Under the pieces are notes generated by a model. That model was given only the letters and a program-made list of their open reading frames with translations. It made no database searches and had not been told where the DNA came from. This document shows positions 51,290 through 58,912 of a stretch of 64,000 nt of DNA, piece after piece. Source of the DNA: Bradyrhizobium sp. 199 (GTDB taxonomy: Bacteria; Pseudomonadota; Alphaproteobacteria; Rhizobiales; Xanthobacteraceae); the NCBI RefSeq assembly GCF_023073355.1, contig NZ_JADPJI010000005.1, positions 620,001-684,000 on the forward strand. Direction: 5' to 3'. The position numbers were made by a program, and so were the translations under genes. Every line of letters begins with the position of its first letter. The first letter of the stretch is position 1.

Positions 51290-51601
51290 GGGCTTGCTTT
51301 CATTGCACATAGCGGCGCAAAAAACATTGTGCTGTCACCAACCGTCGTGGATCGGACAAGCCTGCAGAAAAGATTGGGCGGGTGTTTAGCTGACCTACCG
51401 TACGCCTCTGATAGGGAAATGTGGTTAGGGCTCGCCGCACACGGGGATGTCGGGGTCATTGCCGCTGACCAAGCCGTGTATCGAGCGCACTCGGCCAATA
51501 TGTCAGGTGAGCCTTCGCGGGAGCAAGACCTCCTCCAGCGCAAGGCCGCGATAGAACATTTCCTGAATAGTAGCGCCGCCAGCGTTGACCAACGCTGCTG
51601 A
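51290..51601 (+). pseudogene. Remnant of a family 2 glycosyltransferase
   Basis: The translated frame SPTVVDRTSLQKRLGGCLAD, LPYASDREMWLGLAAHGDVG and VYRAHSANMSGEPSRE matches the C-terminal acceptor-side part of family 2 glycosyltransferases ('LGGY..LPH..DMEMW...A.HG..G......YR.H..NMS'). The N-terminal nucleotide-binding half is missing, so it is a truncated remnant. The open frame begins near 51260. Confidence 0.65.
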
Positions 51602-52096
51602 TCTTCGTTCCTGGATGAAGAAGCGTCCGCCCTGACGTGAAGCCAGTGGGCCACCCGCATGAACAACCTGGAAAATCTGCGGCCGACGAACGGTTTGGAA
51701 CGACTTGCCGATTGCAAAGTTTGCCCGTTGCCCCTTGCTAAGGGTGGCTGCCTTCCCCAAGGGCTAGCCTCAAGACAGCCCCAGCTTCACCGCCCTGAAG
51801 CTGGGGTCCTTTGGGCCTGGAACGAGCTGCCAGCCTTCTTCCCAAGCAGCGCACCCATCTTTAACGCCGTACAGACCATCATCCCCCACACAAAGCGAAG
51901 TCAACCAGCAGCGCATCAACCATGCTGCACCTCTTGCGTATCCCCACGCCAACAGTGGTGATGATTTGCCGAAGTCGCCGCGCCGCAGCCTCGTGCCGCA
52001 CGTCAAGAACGACAGCAACGTTGGCCGTTTATTTTCCGCGACGCCGCACCGCGGTCCGCGTATTGTTCCGTTTTTCCAGCAGCGGGTTTGATTGCC
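51602..52096. other. Island DNA with a terminator unit and no certain gene
   Basis: About 500 bases between the glycosyltransferase remnant and the small gene at 52097. It contains the terminator-ended unit (51695-51812). Short ORFs on both strands show no domain. The rest has nothing I recognise. Confidence 0.5.
51695..51812 (+). repeat. Terminator-ended unit, copy 1 (inverted partner at 55547-55659)
   Basis: Starts TTGGAACGACTTGCCGATTG and ends in a perfect 11-bp hairpin, CCCCAGCTTCA (51779-51789) with TGAAGCTGGGG (51796-51806), then TCCTTT. The reverse complement of about 55547-55659 has the same order: GGAACGACTT..., a CCCCTTGGGG-like middle, then the same hairpin. Identity looks about 75 percent by eye. 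Confidence 0.7.
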
Positions 52097-52291
52097 ATGC
52101 ACCACATCCAGAGTACGCATGTTGCCGCGATCCTCAAACTGACCGCCCAACAGCTTGAAGCAGTTCGCACCCCCCCGGAGATCCAAAAGGAATATTTCGA
52201 AATCCTCGCCTTGAGAGAGAAGATAAAACTGGCGACCGATCAGAAAAAGGCTCGCCGGCAATTGCTTGCTCGGAGCCTTCCACGCGCCTGA
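52097..52291 (+). CDS. Small helical hypothetical protein
   Basis: A 64-residue ORF, MHHIQSTHVAAILKLTAQQL then EILALREKIKLATDQKKARR, mostly helical with a basic end. The ATG at 52097 has only a weak ribosome site; an in-frame ATT-type upstream part is not used. It lies five bases before the Cys-rich gene, so the two may be coupled. No family was recognised. Confidence 0.45.
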   Translation: MHHIQSTHVAAILKLTAQQLEAVRTPPEIQKEYFEILALREKIKLATDQKKARRQLLARSLPRA

Positions 52292-52296
52292 GGTAA

Positions 52297-52503
52297 ATGA
52301 TCCTGAACTCCACGATCACGTGTCCTAAGTGCGGTCACGCTGCTGCCGAGGTCATGCCGACCGACGCCTGCCAGTTCTTCTATGACTGCAAAGGCTGCGG
52401 CGAGCGCCTGAAGCCGCTCCCTGGCGACTGCTGCGTGTTCTGTTCCTTCGGCACCGTTCCCTGTCCGCCGGTCCAGGAGAACGGCAAGGGCTGCTGTAGG
52501 TAG
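52297..52503 (+). CDS. Cys-rich zinc-ribbon-like protein with GDCC motif
   Basis: A 68-residue protein with twelve cysteines: ITCPKCGHAAAEVMPTDACQ, then FFYDCKGCGERLKPLPGDCC and VFCSFGTVPCPPVQ. The G-D-C-C-V-F-C-S segment belongs to a family of small Cys-rich proteins often found near mercury- or metal-related genes; I recall it as the 'GDCCVxVC' group, but that name should be checked. Several C-x-x-C pairs suggest zinc or metal binding. The ATG follows TGAGG. It may be a resistance or redox cargo of the island. Confidence 0.8.
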   Translation: MILNSTITCPKCGHAAAEVMPTDACQFFYDCKGCGERLKPLPGDCCVFCSFGTVPCPPVQENGKGCCR

Positions 52504-52896
52504 CTGCCCCAGAGGGAGCGACGGCAGTCCCTGAGGGAATGGAGTGGACAAGGACGTACTTGAAACGGTTAATTGTATTAATTTAGTTAATATTGTTTAA
52601 TATGTTAGGAAGACGCGACGCCGGATTACGAACTTGGCCGCCGCCGCGTAGCGACCGGATTGTGTGGCACGTTGGAAGCCCAGCTATTGCCCGGATTGGG
52701 AGCCGGCCGAAACACCCAATGGCAAAAACAGCGGAACAACTTCTCCGAACCGCTAACCAACTTGAAGGGAGCGGATGCCGGCGTTCCAATTCGGAACAAG
52801 CCCTGGCAGATCGAAGCACCGGCCGCAGAGATGCATCTGCTTTATTGGCGCCTGCCCCGACACACGCCTCTTACTAAAGTCTTTTCAGAATGGCTC
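52504..52896. other. AT-rich gap with a repeated 17-base motif
   Basis: About 390 bases. An AT-rich patch contains TTAATATTGTTTAATAT (52587-52603), nearly the same as 55966-55982. The rest has an open frame leading into the next gene, without clear domain. A promoter for 52897 may lie in the AT-rich part. Confidence 0.5.
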
Positions 52897-53139
52897 ATGG
52901 AGGCGCATTTGCAGAGCTTTCGCCAATTCCGATTTGCCCACCGATTGAACCAACTCGCTTCAAAGCACTCAGTACTCGAAGACCTTCGATTTCAAATCAA
53001 AAAAGCAGATCGGCGCGCCAAGATTGCAGTACGGTCGCCGGTGACCACCCCATCGCATTGCGAGATCTTGCCGAAGCGTCCGCTCCGCCCGCTGGGTGGA
53101 CGGAAACTACTGCAGTCGATCGACCTTAACACGCCATGA
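52897..53139 (+). CDS. Small coiled-coil protein, paralogue of 55320-55511
   Basis: An 80-residue protein with a helical core HRLNQLASKHSVLEDLRFQI and KKADRRAKIAV. It aligns with QRLNDLVCQLSELEHLRLKV and QEAERRASAV of the gene at 55320-55511. The match runs about 30 residues. The ATG at 52897 matches; the frame is open further upstream. Its TGA overlaps the ATG of the next gene (ATGA), so the pair is probably coupled. The function is unknown. Confidence 0.55.
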   Translation: MEAHLQSFRQFRFAHRLNQLASKHSVLEDLRFQIKKADRRAKIAVRSPVTTPSHCEILPKRPLRPLGGRKLLQSIDLNTP

Positions 53140-53363
53140 CGGCGATAGCATCGACACAAGTAGCGTTTGCATGTGGGAAATGCGGTCAAGGGTACAGCGC
53201 TGTACAATTCTGCTCTTTAGTGAAGAGAGCAAGCTCTTTCAACTGCCTATCCTGCGACGCCGTAGTACTCAGCTGGATGGGTGACTACGACTATGGAGAT
53301 TGGAAGCCACTTGCCCGGTACCCACCCAAAATGCAGACTCTCCTGAAGGGAGTGGACCGTTAG
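53136..53363 (+). CDS. Small zinc-ribbon protein
   Basis: A 75-residue protein with two C-x-x-C pairs, FACGKCGQGYSAVQ and FNCLSCDAVVLSWMG, a classic zinc ribbon. The C-terminal part reads DYDYGDWKPLARYP. The ATG overlaps the TGA of the coiled-coil gene upstream by ATGA. No enzyme motif is seen. Together they look like a small regulatory or adaptor pair of unknown function. Confidence 0.65.
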   Translation: MTAIASTQVAFACGKCGQGYSAVQFCSLVKRASSFNCLSCDAVVLSWMGDYDYGDWKPLARYPPKMQTLLKGVDR

Positions 53364-53456
53364 GTCCGCCCTTGGCCCGTTGCCGACCTCCGCTTACACC
53401 GCCGCTATGTCTGCCTTCAGGAGATAAGCCGACCCCAGGTCAAGTCGGCGCGGAAG

Positions 53457-54170
53457 TCAGCCTGTGACCCGAAGCCGACCTCGCTGCATTGGAACGCCAG
53501 TGTCCGCCTGCGGATCTAGGTCATCCGACCATTCAAGCCGAAATGTTTCGCCCTCGCGCATTGCGGTGGTGATTGCGAATCGAATGATGCGATCCATCGG
53601 AATGAACTGGCGCGGACTATCTAAAAAGAAGCCGATCAATCGCCGAATTTCATCAGCGGTTGGCCGCCGCGTCCTTGCCCGGCTCTTTCTCGTCAGTTCT
53701 TCAAGGCGGTTCGAGCAAGCACGAACTCGTCGTGACGTATCGGGACGCCGTGGACGGACCCTGCGTAGGTCAAAATTGCCCTAATGTCAGAGAAAGTTGA
53801 ATTGAACTGTCGCCGGGCCGCACCATTCTGCGCTCGCTCGCGGCCATATTTGACAAAGTTGGCACGTGTTAGCTCCGGCAGCTTCAGTCGGCGCGGGGTC
53901 GGTCGAATGCTTTCAAGAAAAAGCTGCCTGGTTCTGCCAACGGTTCTTCCAAATTCAAACATGTCCTGGAAGATAGAGGTCAATCAGCTCCTCAAGCGTG
54001 CGCTCATCCCAATCTGAAGGAGCCCTGGCCGTGAGATTGATCTCGCGTTCCAGCGCGGCTCCCCACGTTTCGGCATCCTCCTTTTTCCGAAACGTCCTCG
54101 TCGCATACCGACCCTTCTGTCGAATCTGAACGCCCCAATTTCCGGAGCCCAGCTTTGTAAGAGTCGCCAT
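53457..54170 (-). pseudogene. Broken tyrosine recombinase (phage-type integrase)
   Basis: Three minus-strand frames read as one integrase. The N-terminal arm-binding domain is MATLTKLGSGNWGVQIRQKG to ARAPSDWDERTLEELIDLYL (54170-53955). The core-binding part LKLPELTRANFVKYGRERAQ to GSVHGVPIRHDEF (53983-53693) follows. After another frame change, TRRPTADEIRRLIGFFLDSP, then FAITTAMREGETFRLEWSD with the first catalytic arginine region (53639 onward). It ends before the H-x-x-R and the tyrosine, so it cannot be active. It shows that an integrated element once stood here, near tRNA-Tyr. Confidence 0.88.
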
Positions 54171-54244
54171 GACTGTTCCTCAACATCGTCGAGGGAGAGT
54201 CGGCGGCAATAACCGAAAACAAATCCCTTCTCAAATGAGATCAA

Positions 54245-54992
54245 TTAGCTTGCTTTGATGCGTCGCTTCCCAACTCTCAGTCCTTGCGACTGATCGATCC
54301 AGGCAACCCAGGAACCAAAACAGCCAAGCGATAATATCGAGGTCACCTTTTGAGTGTTCTTCAGCACGTCGTAGTAGGCGTGTCGTTCTTCGTATCTGAG
54401 CGGACATGCTGGAAAAGCGCTGCGGTGAACCACCGACCGTGCGAGCGACATCTCAGAGATAGCGCGCGCGATCCGCACAGTGCCGTCCTCGAAAGGGTGA
54501 ATGGTCACAAACCAAAGGTGCGCGACGGCTGCCTTGATGATCGCATCGACGTTCCCTTTGGCGTTGTGCCAGTTCAGAAACGCTGTCATTTCAGCCTTCA
54601 CGCCGGTGCCGGGCCATGCCCAACTGTGATTTTCTCCATGCCCTTGCGCCCGGTGGGGAGAGCGACGCATGCCACCCGAAGAGCCGCTCGGAGGTGAGCT
54701 TGCCTTTGAAATGTTGCGTAGCATCGAGCATCATCTCGACGGCCCCTTCTATGGCACGATCAGCGGGCGGCGAACCATTCGCGTCAACCCCAAGTCGCCA
54801 GGCGTGTAGAGAGCGCACCTCATAACTGTCGCATTTCCCCTGTTCAATTTCGCTTGATCTGACTATCTCGTCGGTCAGGGTGGACAACATCGCTCCTTCC
54901 CGCTCGGGCCTTGATAGAAGGAGCATCCGGCTAGTGAGCTGAGTTTGTCGCAGGCGAATCATCCCCATTGCCGTCGCGTGCGGCCTGCGCAC
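54245..54992 (-). pseudogene. Broken Fic family gene
   Basis: Two minus-strand frames read as a Fic (AMP-transferase type) protein with an N-terminal helical domain. The first, TLTDEIVRSSEIEQGKCDSY to IEGAVEMMLDATQHF and LTSERLFGWHASL, holds the usual 'S-x-x-x-E' inhibitory-type segment. The second carries AAVAHLWFVTIHPFEDGTVR, where the Fic motif H-P-F-x-D-G-N-G-R has become HPFEDGTVR (N-G changed to T-V). With the frameshift near 54.65 kb and the altered motif, it is a pseudogene. Confidence 0.82.
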
Positions 54993-55319
54993 CTCGCTAG
55001 TCCGCTAATTGCACTGATCGACCGCTCGAGCGCGCTGCGCCTTATTACCATCATCGAGAGGAAAACGGGCGAGCAGCCTGTCGATACTTTCAATCAGTTT
55101 GGCGTCCAGTCGCTCTGCGCGGATAATTGACTGGCGCGCGTTGTCGCGCGCGACAAAGCCGAAGATAGCAACGTCCCGGGCGGCAGACACCTAAATGCGA
55201 AATGATCAGCCCCTTGCTCAAGCCTCACCACGCGAGGACGGTGAAGTTCACTTCCTTCAGGGCAATTGGGCTGCACGTCGTCTACGCTCGTTCGCTAACG
55301 CAAGCTAAGTCGGTTCCAG
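54993..55319. other. Short gap beside the Fic pseudogene
   Basis: About 330 bases. A 61-codon minus-strand ORF (55005-55190) reads FGFVARDNARQSIIRAERLD and IESIDRLLARFPLDD; it looks protein-like but has no domain I know and may be part of the broken element. Otherwise nothing is seen. Confidence 0.4.
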
Positions 55320-55511
55320 TCACTCCTCGGGAGTCTGGTCCGCGGCCCGCCGCCGCTGGGATCGAGTGCTCGGAGGCGACTGCAATGCAGGTACAGCCGA
55401 GGCGCGTCGCTCCGCCTCTTGGACTTTAAGCCGCAGATGTTCCAGCTCTGAGAGTTGACAAACGAGGTCGTTCAACCGTTGGACAAGAAGGATCGAGCTA
55501 TAACCGTGCAT
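55320..55511 (-). CDS. Small coiled-coil protein, paralogue of 52897-53139
   Basis: A 63-residue protein, MHGYSSILLVQRLNDLVCQL and ELEHLRLKVQEAERRASAVP, a single helix with a coiled-coil pattern. It shares the RLN-x-L...LE-x-LR...A-x-RRA core with the protein at 52897-53139. The ATG at 55511 follows CTCAGGAGGGCGTTG, with AGGAGGG at a good distance. The terminator-ended repeat unit lies upstream on this strand. Confidence 0.6.
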   Translation of the reverse strand: MHGYSSILLVQRLNDLVCQLSELEHLRLKVQEAERRASAVPALQSPPSTRSQRRRAADQTPEE

Positions 55512-55546
55512 CAACGCCCTCCTGAGTCTGCAGCTATCCAGACAGC

Positions 55547-55659
55547 AAAAGGACCCCAGCCTCAGGGCGGTGAAGCTGGGGCTATCGAGCTGCCTTGGTG
55601 AAGGCAGCCGCCCCTTGGGGAGGGCACGGGAAAACTTGGCAATCAACAAGTCGTTCCAA
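55547..55659 (-). repeat. Terminator-ended unit, copy 2 (inverted partner of 51695-51812)
   Basis: On the minus strand it reads TTGGAACGACTTGTTGATTG, then a middle with CCCCAAGGGG-like sequence, and ends with the hairpin CCCCAGCTTCACC/CCTGAGGCTGGGG (55554-55581; one G-U pair), then TCCTTTT. It is the same order as 51695-51812 in the opposite direction. A shorter third copy of its first 34 bases occurs at 55735-55768. Confidence 0.7.
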
Positions 55660-55676
55660 GCCGAACAAAATGAGCC

Positions 55677-55919
55677 TTAGCTCGGGCAATGGGGAAAGCT
55701 GGGCTCGACTGCATCGCCCACTTGGGAGATAAATCGGGAAAACGTGGTAATCGGCGAGCCCGTTCCAACCGCCGTGCCCCCGAAAACGTGAGCGGCCTCT
55801 GTCGTCCTTGCCGTTGGGGCTCCCATCGCCGCCGCCATTACCCCATGGCTCACTTTTTTGCTCTCCTCCGTGAGCGCGTGCGCCAGGGAGTGGGTCGATC
55901 GATAGGCAGTGTCGACCAA
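55677..55919 (-). CDS. Doubtful small protein
   Basis: An 80-codon ORF (MVDTAYRSTHSLAHALTEES onward) without recognisable domain. It covers the extra copy of the repeat head at 55735-55768, so it may be only repeat DNA. The AT-rich motif at 55966-55982 could be its promoter. Confidence 0.25.
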   Translation of the reverse strand: MVDTAYRSTHSLAHALTEESKKVSHGVMAAAMGAPTARTTEAAHVFGGTAVGTGSPITTFSRFISQVGDAVEPSFPHCPS

Positions 55920-55965
55920 TCGAAAGCGCGGCCGGACGACTGCAAATTAGATTGAAATTCCATAT

Positions 55966-55982
55966 TTAATATAGTTTAATAT
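55966..55982. promoter_or_regulatory. AT-rich repeated motif
   Basis: TTAATATAGTTTAATAT differs at one base from TTAATATTGTTTAATAT at 52587-52603. Each is itself two TTTAATAT-like halves about nine bases apart. It lies 38 bp upstream of the gene at 56021 and may be a promoter or operator. Confidence 0.45.
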
Positions 55983-56020
55983 CAAAATTAATTCGCGACG
56001 ATTTTCTGGGTTTTGTGATC

Positions 56021-56335
56021 ATGCCTCATTCTCAGTCCATCGTGCCCCATCCATATCCACGTGACGTCTATCTTGTCCTCGAGGATTATGGAGGTGGGCT
56101 CGGACGTGCCTGGAGCGAAACCTCCGAAGACGACACTGGTCGAGCGACGCTGATGCACCAAATAATGGAAGGTCAATACAAGCATCCTGCTCGGATCGTG
56201 GTCTTCAACACGGTGGAGGGATGGTCGCGTGATGTAACCGTAGAGATCGCAGATGAACTGCGCCGCTGCTTTGTCGAGTTCGATGACATTGCGCCAGCCG
56301 CGTTGGAATTCATCGAGAGAGTCGGAAGGAACTGA
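56021..56335 (+). CDS. Conserved hypothetical protein
   Basis: A 104-residue soluble protein, DVYLVLEDYGGGLGRAWSET then ARIVVFNTVEGWSRDVTVEI and ADELRRCFVEFDD. It resembles a conserved Bradyrhizobium family of short proteins ('YLVLDDFGGRLGRAWRE...AFNTAEGWSRDVT'), known only from genomes. There is no signal peptide. The ATG at 56021 is chosen; a GTG two codons upstream is possible. The AT-rich motif is just upstream. Confidence 0.75.
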   Translation: MPHSQSIVPHPYPRDVYLVLEDYGGGLGRAWSETSEDDTGRATLMHQIMEGQYKHPARIVVFNTVEGWSRDVTVEIADELRRCFVEFDDIAPAALEFIERVGRN

Positions 56336-56496
56336 CTGAGGTGCGCAGTCGTGCCTTGTTTTGGTTTGCGCTAATCTCACAAAATTATCCGAGACGAAGA
56401 TGATGAGCGGCAGCACGAACAAACAAGCGACGACGTCTGATGTGAGATAACTGCCTTGCGCGGCATAAGACCAACCCTTTAGTGTTTGGAGTTGCC

Positions 56497-56712
56497 ATGT
56501 CGATGGGTTGTGGTCGCGCTGTTGAATGGGACGGAAAGATTCTGACAGGGTCGGTGGTCGTAAATGGCGTGGCGACCAAAGTGACTGCGGACCGAGCGAT
56601 CATCCATGCTCATGCCGCGGGATTTAGCGATGCGCTTAGTTGGGAGATCGATCGCTTTCGGACAGAAATCTTTGAAAAACTGGTGCCATTTCTCGTTCGT
56701 CAGAATAGTTGA
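56497..56712 (+). CDS. Small hypothetical protein
   Basis: A 71-residue protein: AVEWDGKILTGSVVVNGVAT then KVTADRAIIHAHAAGFSDAL and SWEIDRFRTEIFEKLVPFLV. The first half looks like a small beta sheet and the second is helical, similar in style to DUF1488-type short proteins, though I do not recognise the exact family. The ATG at 56497 follows TTTGGAGTTGCC. Confidence 0.65.
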   Translation: MSMGCGRAVEWDGKILTGSVVVNGVATKVTADRAIIHAHAAGFSDALSWEIDRFRTEIFEKLVPFLVRQNS

Positions 56713-57117
56713 CGGACCTCGCCGCGTGTCCGGGATTTCTCCGCAGCGATGCTGATGAACTTCCGCTGCCGTGCACCTTACCTGGCTTCCGGCAAGCAGA
56801 TATCGTCATAGGATTAAAAGAGGCGGCGCATCGATCGACGGTCGAACGCTGCTTTCCTGGCCATCGCGGACCGGGTCCAGAATTGGCACGTGGACGATCT
56901 CGATGCGGCAGAGCCCTGTGATGCCCTGCCGCACTTGGAGCTGGTGGTCGCGAACCTGATCGCTATGTTGCGAACGGACGACCTGCAGTCCCAAGGCCCG
57001 CTGGCGAGCCCGAGGTAGGAACGGTAGGAGACGCGGTGCAGCCTCCGCTCGATGGCGAGTAGTCAAGGTCGACGTTCATAGTCGCCAGGATGTAGCCGAC
57101 GGGTGAGCGCAAGGCAT
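56713..57117. other. Gap with one protein-like frame lacking a start
   Basis: About 400 bases. On the plus strand a frame from about 56816 to 57018 reads SNAAFLAIADRVQNWHVDDL then DAAEPCDALPHLELVVANLI and ends LASPR-stop. It has no ATG/GTG at its beginning and follows a TAA, so it may be the end of a lost gene. Nothing else is recognised. Confidence 0.4.
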
Positions 57118-57258
57118 TCAGTTCCTCGAACTCGACCTCCATCCGTATTCCCCACGCGGAATCGTTGCGGTGATCTCGACGTCATTGCCGGCCGACACGC
57201 GCCAGGCTGCCACCCCGAAGCACAAGGTGAGCGTCAGAGCGAGGGCAAGCAGAAGCAT
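57118..57258 (-). CDS. Short membrane peptide
   Basis: A 46-residue protein with one hydrophobic segment (MLLLALALTLTLCFGVAAW) and a short tail VEITATIPRGEYGWRSSSRN. A GTG six codons upstream (57276) is an alternative start. The function is unknown. Confidence 0.45.
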   Translation of the reverse strand: MLLLALALTLTLCFGVAAWRVSAGNDVEITATIPRGEYGWRSSSRN

Positions 57259-57373
57259 AGAGACGAAATGGCTCACGCGCGTGTACCCGCAAATCTGAAC
57301 ACAGTTGAGAGCGTGCACAGAGGCCCGATTCGGAAAATGCAGACGACCTGACGCATCGGCCGTTTTCCCATCC

Positions 57374-57532
57374 TTACACGGGGCCAAAAGCGCTCACGAT
57401 CCCGATCGTGATCGGCACGAGCGCGACCACCACCCACAAAGCCGGCGAGGTGGAGGACAGGCCAACGACCAGTATCAAAACGCCGATACCCACGAGGGCC
57501 GCTGAGATTGCGTAGGCGACTGCCTTTTCCAT
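57374..57532 (-). CDS. Small two-helix membrane protein
   Basis: A 52-residue, almost wholly hydrophobic protein: AVAYAISAALVGIGVLILVV then ALWVVVALVPITIGIVSAFG, two membrane spans. It looks like a conserved short rhizobial membrane protein. The ATG at 57532 was chosen over the longer open frame. Confidence 0.55.
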   Translation of the reverse strand: MEKAVAYAISAALVGIGVLILVVGLSSTSPALWVVVALVPITIGIVSAFGPV

Positions 57533-57712
57533 CTGTCGATCCACGACAACAAGGGATCGGTCGCACAAGCAAGACTCGAGGCAAATCGAAACGTTCCTTA
57601 CTTGATCTAAGTCGTTTTAAAATCATATTTAATTCTGGTTTTGCATCTTAATTTCGCCAAATTAAAAGTCGCTTCCTGCGAGTCGGGGCAGGCTATTAAC
57701 CCGGAGTCCTGC

Positions 57713-58243
57713 ATGTTCAATCGAGTAGTCGTAGCTTTAGTGCTCGCTTTTGCGACATCCATTCCTTCTGAAGCGCGCCCCTTGCGCGCCGCTTCGCCAC
57801 CTGAATGCAACGTGATTATGCCATGCGACTTTTCATCTTCGCTGGTGCAGGCGCAGAGATTCGCGAGACCGGCACCGCGCCTGCAGCGAGGTGCCGTTGC
57901 TAGCCCACGGACGTCTGTGGCCAGCTCAGGGGCCTTAAGTAGTGAGATCGTCAGCGGTCGTCCGGCCGGTTGCCCTCGATCGTTCTGCGGATGTGGTGCG
58001 GCGATCCGAGTGTTTGGTCGGGTAGTACCGGAACTGAACCTCGCAGCCAATTGGCTGCGCTTTCCCCGCACCTCGCCAGCACCGGGAATGGTTGCCGCGC
58101 GACGTGGACACGTCTTCGTCCTTGAACAGCACATCGCCGGTGACATCTGGAAGGCGTACGATGCCAACTCAGGTGGGCACGCAACGCGAATTCACCCGCG
58201 CTCCCTGCGAGGGTACACCATCGTCAACCCTCATGCGGCCTAA
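57713..58243 (+). CDS. Conserved secreted protein
   Basis: A 176-residue exported protein with signal peptide VVVALVLAFATSIPSEA. A cysteine cluster GRPAGCPRSFCGCGAAIRVF is followed by ELNLAANWLRFPRT, MVAARRGHVFVLEQHIAG and YDANSGGHATRIHPRSL. The last part (a Cys-Gly-Cys near H-x-F and a C-terminal H-x-x-R-I-H) looks like an NlpC/P60- or CHAP-like core of short rhizobial proteins, but I am not sure. The ATG at 57713 follows CGGAG. The function is unknown. Confidence 0.7.
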   Translation: MFNRVVVALVLAFATSIPSEARPLRAASPPECNVIMPCDFSSSLVQAQRFARPAPRLQRGAVASPRTSVASSGALSSEIVSGRPAGCPRSFCGCGAAIRVFGRVVPELNLAANWLRFPRTSPAPGMVAARRGHVFVLEQHIAGDIWKAYDANSGGHATRIHPRSLRGYTIVNPHAA

Positions 58244-58318
58244 GGCCATCGTGCAGCGTTCTCATTAGATTTTTCTCGCCACGTTCCGGAGCATCCGGTT
58301 CGCGGCTTCCGCTCAAAA

Positions 58319-58353
58319 CAGGGCCGCAGCAGTTTTCCCTGCGGCCCTGAAGT
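58319..58353. terminator. Bidirectional terminator hairpin
   Basis: CAGGGCCGCAG (58319-58329) and CTGCGGCCCTG (58339-58349) form a perfect 11-bp stem with a nine-base loop. On the minus strand TTTTG follows directly. It lies between the convergent genes at 57713-58243 and 58423-58710. Confidence 0.8.
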
Positions 58354-58422
58354 TGCAACTTGATTCTGCGCCGGCTTGTTCTCGCAACAACGAGGTTGAT
58401 AGGTCCGCCATCATAGGAAGCT

Positions 58423-58710
58423 TCAATGCAGGCAGGGCGTTTCATGACGATCGTTGGTGTTCACATCAGAACGATAGAATTCGACGATGCGGTGCTTCAT
58501 TGAAACCCGGACACGATAACCAGCGGATATCCACGCTCTCGCTTGAGGACCTGCTCTCTTCAGTGTGCTCCACCAGGCAGTGAAGGTGTAGGCTGATCTC
58601 GGCAGAGGCCTCCCCAAGATCGCTTCAATTTCTGAAAAGGTCAGGCGGAGACTTTGACCGTTTTCCGTTCGCAGCCTTTCATGCAATGGCTGGTAAATCG
58701 ACCTCGGCAT
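58423..58710 (-). CDS. Small DUF7662-like protein
   Basis: A 95-residue protein: PLHERLRTENGQSLRLTFSE, then IEAILGRPLPRSAYTFTAWW and AWISAGYRVRVSMKHRIVEF. The pattern 'L-T-F-x-E-I-E-x-I-L-G-x-x-L-P-x-S-A' with the A-W-W and A-G-Y segments fits a small family seen in phage and island DNA (I recall it as DUF7662). The function is unknown. The ATG at 58710 was chosen. A perfect hairpin follows on the left. Confidence 0.7.
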   Translation of the reverse strand: MPRSIYQPLHERLRTENGQSLRLTFSEIEAILGRPLPRSAYTFTAWWSTLKRAGPQARAWISAGYRVRVSMKHRIVEFYRSDVNTNDRHETPCLH

Positions 58711-58912
58711 GCGAGCATTATGTCGACAAAATGGGCCGGCTGCCCGGCATCGGAATACCAGTCTGGTGCATATAGAGCGCGGAGGCAAAAGGCATTATCA
58801 TTTAGGTCTGCAAGACCTCGCGGAGCCTGACGCAACGATGTCTCTTCAGTGTTCCCTTAGCTCTAGGTCTCTCAGCAGCACGTGGAGAAATTCGCTGGCG
58901 TGGTCATAGCGT

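Noticed and set aside
55988..56422. A 144-codon minus-strand ORF opposite the 56021 gene
   Set aside because: The plus-strand protein matches a conserved short family; the minus frame looks like its shadow.
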